DNA from: Rhea pennata
Taxonomy: Eukaryota; Chordata; Aves; Rheiformes; Rheidae
NCBI RefSeq assembly: GCF_028389875.1
Contig: NC_084669.1
Coordinates: 9,509,501 to 9,573,500 of the forward strand
DNA length: 64,000 nucleotides
Reading direction: 5' to 3'
This document shows, in pieces, positions 1-9,695 of this stretch; positions within the stretch are counted from its first letter, which is position 1, and each line of letters begins with the position of its first letter. Under the pieces are notes generated by a model. That model was not told where the DNA came from. It saw nothing but the letters and a program-made list of their open reading frames with translations, and searched no databases. The position numbers and the translations under genes are program-made.

Positions 1-214
1 CCTGAAATCCTCCTGGTAAACCAGGTAAACCTGGTTAGAACAAAATAGTCAATGAAAGTAATTCTGAATGAAGGAAATAATAACCCTTTAGACCCTTTAG
101 ATAATGATTCTGTGATGTGAAATGCAGGAATCGAATTGGGCTTGCAGTATTATGGCAGACTTCTGATGAGCATGGAGGTTGGGAGTCAGGCCACAGACGT
201 GGTCTCTTGTCTGT
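1..214. other. AT-rich flank upstream of the CpG island
   Basis: This stretch lies just upstream of the CpG island and has no recognisable coding sequence. Its left edge holds three alternating half-sites of the CCAGGT/ACCTGG type (12-36) that form two overlapping short palindromes. In human a neighbour, TDRD1, lies head-to-head with CCDC186, so this flank could belong to a shared promoter region, but no exon of that gene is visible here. Confidence 0.4.
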
Positions 215-294
215 GGGGCCCCTCTGCACGCGGGACCTGCTCACGGGGTGCCTGCGCGTGGTCTCTGTCTGTGGGGGGCTGCCTGCACGGGGCG
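199..294. repeat. Imperfect tandem duplication at the edge of the CpG island
   Basis: A GTGGTCTCT..GTCTGTGGGG..CTGCACG block beginning at 199 recurs at 258 with an offset of about 59 bp and small indels. A shorter CACGCGGG/CACGGGG..CCTGC sub-repeat lies between them. It looks like a two-copy, minisatellite-like duplication. Confidence 0.6.
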
Positions 295-349
295 ATCTAC
301 CCGCGGCGCCCGCCCGCCCCACGAGTGGTCACAGCCTCTGCGGATGAAG

Positions 350-414
350 CCCCGCCCACAGCGGCCCGCGCGCGGGGCTGGCCCCGCGGCCCCGCCCCCG
401 AGGCCCCGCCCCCG
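350..414. promoter_or_regulatory. Cluster of three GC boxes
   Basis: CCCCGCCCA at about 350-358 and two CCCCGCCCCCG elements at 390-400 and 404-414 are reverse-oriented SP1/KLF sites. They sit within 100 bp upstream of the inferred start of exon 1, a usual position for such boxes in TATA-less promoters. Binding is inferred from motif only. Confidence 0.6.
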
Positions 415-437
415 CGGCCGCCGGAGCGCCGCCCGCC

Positions 438-450
438 GCCGCCATCTTTG
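438..450 (-). promoter_or_regulatory. YY1-type element
   Basis: GCCGCCATCTTTG matches the reverse complement of the YY1 consensus AAGATGGCGGC. YY1 sites in TATA-less promoters usually lie at or just downstream of the transcription start, so this element suggests that exon 1 begins around here. Confidence 0.6.
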
Positions 451-502
451 TTGATGTGTCAGCTCACCGGGGCTGCCGCAGCTGGCGGCGCGCGCCGCCG
501 CC

Positions 503-526
503 ATGGGGGAGCTGCCGCCTTCCTAG
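503..526 (+). CDS. Seven-codon upstream ORF with a strong Kozak context
   Basis: ATG at 503 lies in GCCGCCGCCATGG, with G at -3 and G at +4, and is followed by codons for GELPPS and TAG. With the proximal exon-1 donor it is in the same frame as the CCDC186 start and ends 21 nt before it. An upstream ORF in this context would be expected to capture scanning ribosomes and lower main-ORF translation, or to act through reinitiation. No evidence of translation is available from sequence alone. If a distal donor (759 or 898) is used, the short ORF remains but its spacing to the main start changes. Confidence 0.5.
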   Translation: MGELPPS

Positions 527-533
527 CGAGCGG

Positions 534-3500
534 GTGAGGCGGCCGGGACGAGCGCCGGGCGGGCGGCCGGCGCCGCTCAGCCCTGCGCGCCGCCCGGAGG
601 CGCCGCGGCCCCCTCGGGGGGTGGTCGCGCGGATTTGCGGGCCTGGAGCGAGGGCGGTGGGGGCGGGCAGCGGCTCCGGCTCCGTGCTGCGCCGGCGGGG
701 AAGGGGGGCGGCGGGGCCCCGAGCCGCCTCGGCCGCCTGGCGCGGCGGGGCGGCGGCGGTGAGCGCCGAGGGGGCCCGGCCGCGAAGGGACGGGCGCGGG
801 GCCTCTCGCGCAGCGCCCGGGGCGCGGGCGGCGCGGGCGGCGCGGCGAAGGGACGCGCGGTTGGAGGGGGGGCAGCCCCGCCGCGGCCGGGCGCCGGGTA
901 AGGCTCCGGCGGCGCCCGGAGCAGCGAGGCGAACTGCGGGGGTAGCGTCTTGCCCCGGCGGCGCCCGGCGGGTCGGGAGCTCCCCTGCGCCCGGCTCGAG
1001 CTCTCTGCTGGCTGCTGCTGCTCTTTCTGTTTCCTGGCAGCGTTGTTCTCCGCCGAGTTACTGCCCGGGTTGTTCTGTGTGTTTCGTTGTGTGGCTTTCA
1101 CCGTGTGGTTAAATAATTAAACGACAAAAATCAGCAGCTGATACAGCGTACTCAGTGTGAAAGCTGATTTTTAAAGCCTGCAGCGGGGTTGCGGTGGAAT
1201 AGGTATCCTTGTTTTTGCACGCTCAGTTTTAAAAGCACCTTGCCCTTACAGGTTTGAAAGCAGGTGGCTTTATTTTGCAGCTTTAGTGAGTTGGTTATGA
1301 CATAGGTATTCAGATTTTCGCTCCTGTCCTGGAAAATATTCTGCACAGGTGGATCTGATCTTGTGCATTCTTCCAGTGAGACATTTGTGTAGAGACCCTC
1401 TCCGCATCTTGGTGGTCTGAGAGCTGTACACAAGATCAAGAATATTATAGTCTTAGTTTTCTGTTACTTGACTTGCTTTATCTTGTAAAATTGCCTGTCA
1501 GAAATCAAAATATGATGAATACATGTTTTCTTCTGAATAAAGAAGATTTTGAAACAGCATGAAAAACAACTACATTTTTATATCAAAAAGGAAATGTAGT
1601 CACACTGATTCCTGGTTGCTATGAATGCTTATATTACTGTTCCCTTTAGAAGAAGAGGGTTAAGCTCTAAAAGTTTGAGAGAAGTTCTAAAGCTGTTTCA
1701 AGAGACACTGCATTTGAAATGTCATCCTTTTTATAAAAATAAAGCAGATTAGTTCTGTATTACCTTTTGAGGACTCTTCTTTTTCTGGAATTCTCTAATT
1801 ATCCTTATTTAGCTTGGCCCTGAAGCCTTGGCTTTAAAACAATATTTTCTTTTATAGTGATGTTTTAAAAGGCTTGATTAGAGGTTGTTGACAGATGTTT
1901 ATTAGTGTATCGCAAGGTTCACTATTTCAAAGTGTTGAGAAAGGAACTGAAAAATCAAATACAGATAATGATTCTTGGTTCTAACTAACGAGTATGTTGT
2001 TTTTTACTACCTTAGGCTAAAGGTGGATTTCCTGAAGATGGCTTTATAAAGAGCTATGGAAAAAAAGGAAGTTCTTTTCTGAATGCAGTACTCTTACAGG
2101 CAAAAGGCCATCTGCTAATTGAGTGACCTGCCACTTACATTAATAGGTGGGCTGCAGTATTTGGCAATAACCTGTACTTATTCTTGGATGGCTTGTTCTG
2201 AACTACTGCTTTTCCTGTTGCAAAACCAAGCAGGGACAACTTGTCTTTAAACCATTGATGGGGATCTTAATGCCTGAAATTGAGGCAAAAATCTCATCAG
2301 AAACAGATCAGTGTCAAGGCAAAAGAGATGTAGGAGAAATTAATGATTCTAATTTCAAGAAATAGATGAAATACTGATATTTTTAGGTGATAATATTACA
2401 TATAATACTACCTCTTACCAAGTTATAGAAGTCTGTGAGCTTTACAGAACACAACCTCTTCAGATCTTTAAGGGATTGAAACCTTTTTTTTCTTTCTTTC
2501 CGCTAGGGATACTGAAGAAACACAGCAGGAAGATCAACTTTGAATACAGTAGTGCCTTAACAGCCTTGTTAATGGCCTTTTCAGTATACGGTGGTCAGGC
2601 AGACAGTCTTGCCATACTTGGGGTTTTACCCTATTGCATATTCTGGAAGAAACAACATTTGAAAATAGCCTGTGATTGCAAATATGCTGTCATCTTTGAT
2701 TTCAGATCTGTTAAGACCCATGTCTTACTCTAAGGAGGGTTAAAGGCACAATGGCTAAAATGTTGCGAGTTACAGTAGTGCTATTGCGAGTGGAACGCAA
2801 ACTAGAGTGGTGTAGGTGAGTTTTCCTCTTTAGAAGAGTAAGAGTTATGTGCTGGAGAAACTCTACCAATAAAAGATTACAAGCCAGTGCACAAACCCTT
2901 AAATACCAAGTATCATTTGAAGTTCACTGTAGAAGGACCCTGTTGCTAGTATTTTATTTCTGCTGAAATGTGAACTCTAACCTTGGGACTAGTCTGACTA
3001 AAGAGTAACAGTCTCAAGATACCTAGTGACTGGTGTTATGATAGGAGCAAATCCAGTCCTGCTCATTAAGCCTGAACTGTTAAACTTTATTTCGGAGTTG
3101 TGCTATTATGTGGCTCCATGATATGACGTTAATAGGATCATTCTGTTAGGCTCTTGTGAGATCGGTAGAAAACCTACTAACACCTTGAAGGAAATCGTAC
3201 AGTACTGCTCAACTACCTAACATGTGACATAAGCAAAGAAAATCAAAGGTAAAGAGTGAGTAAATCTTGTCTTGTAAAGCACTTGACTCATGTTAAAAGA
3301 ATTGATAACACTGAGCTTTGCACCTTGGCACGGACATGGAGCAGTGTGCAATCAGTGTTTATATACAGATTTAGAAATGGGTATTACTGAGCTAAAGTAG
3401 TAAACTGCTAAAAGCAAGGAAATCTAGAGAATACTCACTTACCCACCCTTCCTTTCCATTCTTGCTAGCATTTACATCAAAACAAGTCTTTGTGTGAGTT

Positions 3501-6500
3501 TAATCAGGGAGTCAAGTTATGCCTCGGCTAGGGACCTTGATGTCCTAATTCACAGCCACCTTTGCCACTTGTACTGTGAACAAAACTTGTCCAGTCTGCA
3601 CTGTAGTCCTCTAGTGCTAATTTCTTTGTAGATGTAGCACAATGCAGTCCCATTTACCTTCTTAGAACTACTAGGTGATATTCTTTTGTCAGATTTTGAG
3701 CTGTACCTTGCATTTGATATAGGTCCAAAGTGAGTAAATACTGGAAGAGCTGGTGTAGGTGGGACTCAACTAGTTCTGTATGTGTTTCCTAAATGTGCAA
3801 TATGTAAATAGAGGAAGGGTATTGGTATGTTATGCTTCATGGCCGTCATCTGTTATGATCAACACCGTATTTGATGTGGTTTCATCTCTCCTGAAGCTGT
3901 TGTTTTTCCTACTTTTTTTTTGTAGGTGTTGTGGTGCTTTTCAACCTAATTCTGCCCTTTATCATGTTTCATTGCTTCTAATTTAACTTGAGCGTCTGGC
4001 TGCTGTGATTTTTCTTCACATGTGGAGATGTAACTAACCATATTTCAAAGAGTTCTTTTGGCTTCATGTTCAAACATCTCATTCTGGTTATGTAAAATGT
4101 ATGACTTCGTGGACCTTTCTCTCACAATCCCTCTTGATTTGGCTGAAAGCTTTGCTCTGTTGCACTATGCAGCTGATACGCAGTAGGCTGTTCTTTCTAA
4201 TTTGTCGTATAGAACAGAATTTCTATAGCTACTTCCTTATTTATTTGTAAATCTCCGTTGAAAACGCAGTTCTCTTTAGGACTTGAATTTCCTCTTTCTA
4301 TTATCTTTATATGGTGATACAATACTTAGTTTAGGAGAGTGATCTAAGGTGGACTTTTTCATGAAATTTAACGTACAGATACACTGGGTATTGACTTGGA
4401 AAAAAGGAAATTTGTTTTTCCAGTCAGTGTAATGAAGAATAGTAGCTGAAAATCTCTTGCTTTAGAAAGATACTGAAAAGAAGAAAAAAAAATCCAACAA
4501 GTGAAGTACAAAAATGAGTTTGGTTCTGTTCAGTGTGGTTCAGGTGAAGGTATGAATGAATTACCCTACAGCTGTATGCTAATACAAACTGTAAGATTTC
4601 TTGTATCTAGTTTCTGTCATGCACAAATTTTGGCAAGAGTTCTAGTGCAAGGACAGGTTGGCACTGATTTGGGAAAGCATTCTAGTTTACTCATATAATT
4701 CAATGATTGTTGTCTAATAAAGGTGTGAAAAGTTCTTGAAAGGATGCATCCTGGCTTTTACAATGAATAGCACAACTATTCAAAGAAATATAACACTGTC
4801 ATATTCCCAGATCAGTTACTTCTTTAGCAGTCTTGTTGAAGTCATTGTACTTGTGATAGTGTCAGCTGTCTTACAGCCTCTTTCTTACCCAAATGTAAGA
4901 GGTTGAAAATTAAAGCAAAATTAAGCAGTCATTTCTGAGAGTCTGCAGTAGTATGATTGTTAATGATTAATGTAATGTTTCTGCCTTAAAATAATTTATT
5001 TAAAGATAAGGATGTATTATTTTACTGTGATTCATCTAAGACTGTTTCTAATAGGTTATTTAGTAGCATGGTATTAAAAGGAGAGGAATAGTCCTTTGTA
5101 GAACAAACTATTCAGACAAATGGGCTATGGTCTTGCTAAATGCTTTGGTATTTGTGAAGCTTTTCTGCATATAATTTCTTCTAACCTTACTTTGGTTGCT
5201 GGTTACTTTGCATTTTTGGGACTTGCAAGAAAATTCTAAAAGTGCTTATCATCCACTTCAGAATTCTTCAGCCAATTATTCCTCAATAACTGTTTCAGAT
5301 AAAATCCTTGCTCTATGTTTTTTTTTTTTTTTTTTTTTTTTTGTCATGTTGTATTCTATTGCACTTCATGGGTTAGTCCTTGGATTTGCAGCTGAAGGCT
5401 TTGACTTGTACTGTGGCTTTCTGTTGCCCAGGAACTTGCAGGAGGCAAGCGGTTCTCTAACTGAACTGTTCAAATGATGCTGATAGAGCTTTTGTTTTTG
5501 TTGAGTCATCTGGTGGACATCAGAGCGTTACTGAGAGAAGCCTTTTAGCTACTGAAACTTCAGCAATATGCCTACGCTCCGCAGACGTAAGAGTCAAAAT
5601 GTAAGATAATATCAAAAATCTCTTTACCAGAGTCATTAGTCTGGATTACAGTGATAGAATCAACAGATTATCCAAGTATAGATGTGGTTTTATTATAGTT
5701 ACATCTATGTCATTATTTTAAGAGCTTTAATAGTTGTTTGTGTGAAGAGACGGGTGCAGTTGGGTTGAGTGTAATGAATCACTTGTACAAATCTCTCAGG
5801 ACAAAATCTTAATATTTTGAGGTGCTTAATAGGAGTGAATAGAAGACTAAAGAAGTCTTAATTATAAGATGATGTACATATTGATTATGCATTGACATCT
5901 ACGCTGTGTCATATGACTTTTAAAAATTGCAGTTGTTGTGGGATCATAAGTTACAAGGGGTGGCTGTGAACCTGCTGTCTCAGGATAAACTTAAGATGAT
6001 GATTATTTTTTAAAGGGAGTTTTGGAAAATCATGCCAGAGAAAGGCATGTATTAAAATGTATTACTCAGTATTACTGAACTGAGAGTAATGCTCATTTGC
6101 ATGCTAAGTGATGTTACATTCCATCCTAGCAAAAAGAGATGAGGTTCCAACCCTGAGTCCTCTGTGTCTTTGTAAAAGATAAGGAGCTTCTAATAGTCAG
6201 TGCTTTTAAAGGTCAAGATATGGAGCAGCGTAAAGACGTATAATGAAGTTTCACCTGTAGTTTAATCCAGTATATGGCAGTAAGCATGTGATGCATGTTG
6301 TAGAGAGCTTTGATTTCTAATTGGAGAGCTGTAGCAGTAGAAAATTGTATTACCATGTGTCATGAGGTATAAACATAAATTTTCAAAATAGTTGTAAAAT
6401 GCATGCAGTTTGCTCATGGAAGTTGAAATTGCAGCATTTTAATTTATTATTAGGAGGTTTAGAAAAACCAGAGAATATTTTCTTCAGCAGCTAGAATTCC

Positions 6501-8867
6501 AAGAGGCTTTTCACTTAAAACAAACAAACAGGAAAAAAAACCTACTGTTTAGTTCCTTGGAACTGAAATTGACTGTCTAGTGTGGGTTTTTTTCTTAGTC
6601 TTTTTTTAATTAGACCAGTTTTGAAAGATCATACAGCTAAGTTGATAGTACCTTTGGATATAATGTATATTAAGAAGCAGATCTCTTAAGTTTTTGGAGA
6701 GCTATCAGAAAACTGGAATAATGAAAACAAAGATGACTGCTTATGAAACCTGTTTAGACCAGCTACAATTTCAGGTGCTTCAGTGCTGTCTTTGATATGC
6801 AGAGAATTGCAGTTCATTCAGTGCAGTCTGACTAGATTGACTGACATGCAACTATTAAGTCCTATTTCTAACTGAGGTATTGAGTTGTATTCATTTAGCT
6901 CTTGGCTTTTACAGAGATTAAAAGTACAACTTTATACATGTGTGGGCAATCTGTTTTCTTAAATTAAGCTTTGCCAGAAATTGAATTCATAAGTGTCTGC
7001 ACCTGGCACCTTCTTTAGTATCAAAATGTGACTATTCTTTCTTCATTTGTTCCCTCAACGTTGGGATCTACTGACAAAGAATTCTTCAGAGTAGAAGATC
7101 AAATAAGCACTTTTGGCTGAACTGGAGAGGAGGACATAGAGGAGCATAGGTGTTTGTAAGATCAGTTGGAAACTGGTACAAAGGACAGTAATACAGTACC
7201 TGGGAAAAACAGCTGGTTATTTGAGTTGCATAGTGCTACTCAAGGCTTCTGGCCTAGTAATGAGGAAAAGAATGAAGTGACTTTTTTTCATTGAACAGGA
7301 TGAGGGTATAAAAAGAGTAATTAAAGAGTAAAACCCCTTTCTAGCTATCTTTGTAGGATCCTGTCAAAAGTAAAAGGAAATGCATCATCCCTTCTCGCAG
7401 GTACTGATGGGGCAGACTGCCCACTCAACCTGAAATGTGTAGTAAAGGAGATGAATTGTTTCACTTAGTTTGTCATGAGTTCAGAAATAGGAGGCAAAAG
7501 GGAAGATTAGTGGATATTGCATGGCATTTGAAGGGCTTATTGCTTAAAGTGTTCACTTTTATCATGAATTTCTAATGGAGTTTACCTTGAGAAGGTGCTA
7601 TCTTGAAAAGGAACCTAAAAATGTGCTGCTGTTGCTGTTTAAGTTATTGATCAGAGCAGAGTTTGAGAAAGGATCAGGAAATAAGGTTCTCATATTACAG
7701 TATGAAGAGAACTGGTCTGAAGCAATTTCACTGTTCTGTAGGTAGGTTTTATTTTTCTTGTAAACAGAATGACTTTGTGTAGAGGTATGCAGTATTTTCC
7801 TGATTAGTTTGCAATACAGACTATAGTGGAACTGTAGAGGTAAAATGCTTAGGTGATCTCCATATTGGAGAGGTAGGACCTCTGGGAACTTTAGCTGTTA
7901 GTGTCAAGAGTTGTCAAATTTTTGTGCTACTCACCTGTTGGCCTTGTCTGGCCATGGTACTTAGTATAATAGAAGCAGTTTATTCATTTCTTTCTTTGTC
8001 CGCACCTACTTTCTGAAGAGTGTTTTGTCTGTATAGCAGCTTTTGGTCATTTTAAGACCTCAGTGTGTTGCTTAAAGCATTTAGCAATTTGAGTCTTCTG
8101 CTGTGACAGATATGCAGTGGAAGGGGAAAAAAGGATGGCATTGTATGTTTCCATTGTACTTCTATCTAAAACTGAATTTGTTTCAGATTCTATAAAACTT
8201 ATCTGGATGCTTTTATATTTCTGGAAGTTGGGAGCATATATGATCTTAGTTAATGAGTTGAGAGAAAGGTGGTTTGATTGTTTTGTGGGATGTGAGGATG
8301 GGTGAAGAGACTCTTAATTCATCAGTGGCTCGGCTACAAGGTTTCTCTTAGAGGAACGTGTGTAGTCAGAAGGATATATGTAGGGAAGAAGTTTACCCAA
8401 AGACAATGTGGACTAGTTCTTATTGAAAGGAGTGGGCATAATTGGCGGCTACTCTCAAGTATATTATTAATGCATGACTGAATAAATCTGGTAACCTGTA
8501 TTTAAATTCATTATAAGTATGGTTATAGGTGAGCTATCACTGTTTAGCCAGCCAGCATCAATGGCACCAAGAGGCCTTTAAAAGCATTGCACAGTTACAA
8601 TGGACTTCTTGTTAACAGAAGCTGTACTCTTTCAGAAGATAAGTAGTTCTGAGGAGCGTAATCTCAACTCTTCACTTTTTTTCCAAAGTCCACCCTGGTT
8701 TCATCGAGTCTTCACAGGCATGTGCATAAGCATGCATGCACCTCCCCACCCCCCTGAAGCACTAGTTGTCTTTCCCTTCTTTGTCTCTCTTCTCTGCAGT
8801 ATCTTTAAGCTTTGCAACTTAGAGATATTTTTCTCTTCTAGTAGTGATCTTTATCTTCTAGGACCTT
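534..8867 (+). other. CCDC186: CCDC186 intron 1, proximal half
   Basis: The first ~450 bp are CpG island with alternative donors at 759 and 898. The rest is AT-rich intronic sequence with no supported exon. A T25 tract lies at 5318-5342. Short open frames here have no recognisable homology and are treated as chance. Confidence 0.7.
5318..5342. repeat. Poly(T) tract, 25 bases
   Basis: An uninterrupted run of 25 T. No adjacent SINE or retrocopy is recognised, so it is listed as a simple repeat. Confidence 0.9.
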
Positions 8868-9646
8868 CATCTCATGAGGTTCAACAAGGGCAAGTGCAAA
8901 GTCCTGCACCTAGGGAGAAATAACCCTAGGCACCAGTACAAGCTGGGGGCTGACCTGCTGGAGAGCAGCTCTGCAGAGAAGGACCTGGGAGTGCTGGTGG
9001 ATGACAAGTTGACCATGAGCCAGCAATGTGCCCTTGTGGCCAAAAAGGCCAATAGTCTCCTGGGCTGCATTAGAAAGACTGTTGCCAGCAGGTCGAGGGA
9101 GGTGATCCTGCCCCTCTACTCAGCCCTGGCGAGGCCTCATCTCGAGTACTGTGTCAAGTTCTGGGCTCCCCAGTACAAGAGAGACATGGATCTACTGGAG
9201 AGAGTCCAGCATGGGGCTACAAAGATGCTGAGAGGGCTGGCGCATCTGCCCTATGAGGAACGACTGTGAGAGCTGGGCCACTTCAGCCTGGGGAAGAGAA
9301 GACTGAGGGGGGATCTTATCAATGTGTACAAGTACCTGAAGGGAGGGTGTCAAGGGGACAGGGACAAACTCTTTTCAGTTGTCCCCTGTGACAGGACAAG
9401 AGGCAATGGGCAGAAATTGAAGCACAGGAAGTTCCGCCTGAATATGAGGAGGAATTTCTTCCCTGTGAGGGTGACAAAGCACTGGACCAGGTTGCCCAGA
9501 GAGGTTGTGGAGTCTCCTTCTCTGGAGATCTTCAAGGCCCGCCTGGATGCAACCCATGCTCTAGGTGAGCCTGCTGAGCAGGGAGGTTGGACTAGATGAT
9601 CTCCAGAGGTCCCTTCCAACCTTACCCATTCTGTGATTCTATAATT
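8868..9646 (+). mobile_element. CR1 LINE, 5'-truncated 3' end
   Basis: This is the 3' terminal ~780 bp of a chicken-repeat-1 non-LTR retrotransposon. The translated frame has the usual C-terminal CR1 ORF2 landmarks: [53 protein letters not shown], then [18 protein letters not shown] and [15 protein letters not shown]. The frame runs from the 5' truncation to a stop at about 9597-9599, broken by one in-frame TGA at 9267-9269. After it comes a short 3' UTR with the CR1 tail (GGACTAGATGATCTCCAGAGG) and two octamer-like units, ATTCTGTG and ATTCTATA. The near-intact frame suggests a fairly young insertion. It lies in intron 1 of CCDC186 in sense orientation, and the copy is inactive because the 5' part is missing. 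Confidence 0.95.
8874..9599 (+). pseudogene. CR1 ORF2 C-terminal fragment with one nonsense codon
   Basis: This is the coding remnant within the CR1 copy, about 240 codons from the C-terminal region of the reverse-transcriptase protein. A TGA at 9267-9269 interrupts the conserved EERL-RELG stretch where an AGA or similar Arg codon is usual, so one substitution explains it. The frame continues unchanged on the far side (9270-9599), with no frameshift. The endonuclease and catalytic reverse-transcriptase motifs are absent through 5' truncation. Confidence 0.9.
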
Positions 9647-9679
9647 TGCTGTCAGCCCATTTGCTTACAGTACCATCCT

Positions 9680-9695
9680 CCCCCCCCCCCCCCCC
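9680..9695. repeat. Poly(C) tract, 16 bases
   Basis: A C16 homopolymer begins about 35 bp beyond the CR1 3' end. On the minus strand it is G16. Length calls in such tracts are error-prone. Confidence 0.9.

Larger units (their letters stand above)
430..533 (+). other. CCDC186: CCDC186 exon 1, non-coding 5' UTR (inferred)
   Basis: This is the inferred first exon. Its 5' edge is approximate, set near the YY1-type element, and its 3' edge is the donor CGG|GTGAGG at 534. Two other donors within the island, GTGAGC at 759 and GTAAGG at 898, could end a longer form of the exon. The segment contains ATGs at 454 and 503 that are not the main start. If the 534 donor is used, a TAG at 524-526 lies in frame 21 nt before the main ATG, which closes the main frame upstream and supports initiation in exon 2. 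Confidence 0.55.
215..1000 (+). promoter_or_regulatory. CCDC186: CpG-island promoter of CCDC186
   Basis: GC and CpG density rise sharply from about 215 and fall back near 1000, against AT-rich flanks. No TATA box is seen. GC boxes of the SP1/KLF type lie at about 350-358, 390-400 and 404-414, just ahead of a YY1-type element at 438-450. This layout fits a broad housekeeping-type promoter. The transcription start is inferred to lie near 430-455, because exon 1 must contain the stretch before the donor at 534. The island is also a candidate bidirectional promoter, but nothing on the minus strand here can be recognised as an exon. Confidence 0.8.

Noticed and set aside
577..1101. 174-codon minus-strand open frame over the CpG island
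   Set aside because: Pro/Ala/Arg-rich, composition-driven. No evidence of a head-to-head gene's coding exon.
456..1112. 218-codon plus-strand open frame over the CpG island
   Set aside because: Low-complexity Arg/Ala/Gly/Pro translation expected from GC-rich DNA, stop-poor by composition. No recognisable domain.
5196..5477. 93-codon open frame including a poly-Phe stretch
   Set aside because: The Phe run is just translated poly(T). No conserved sequence.
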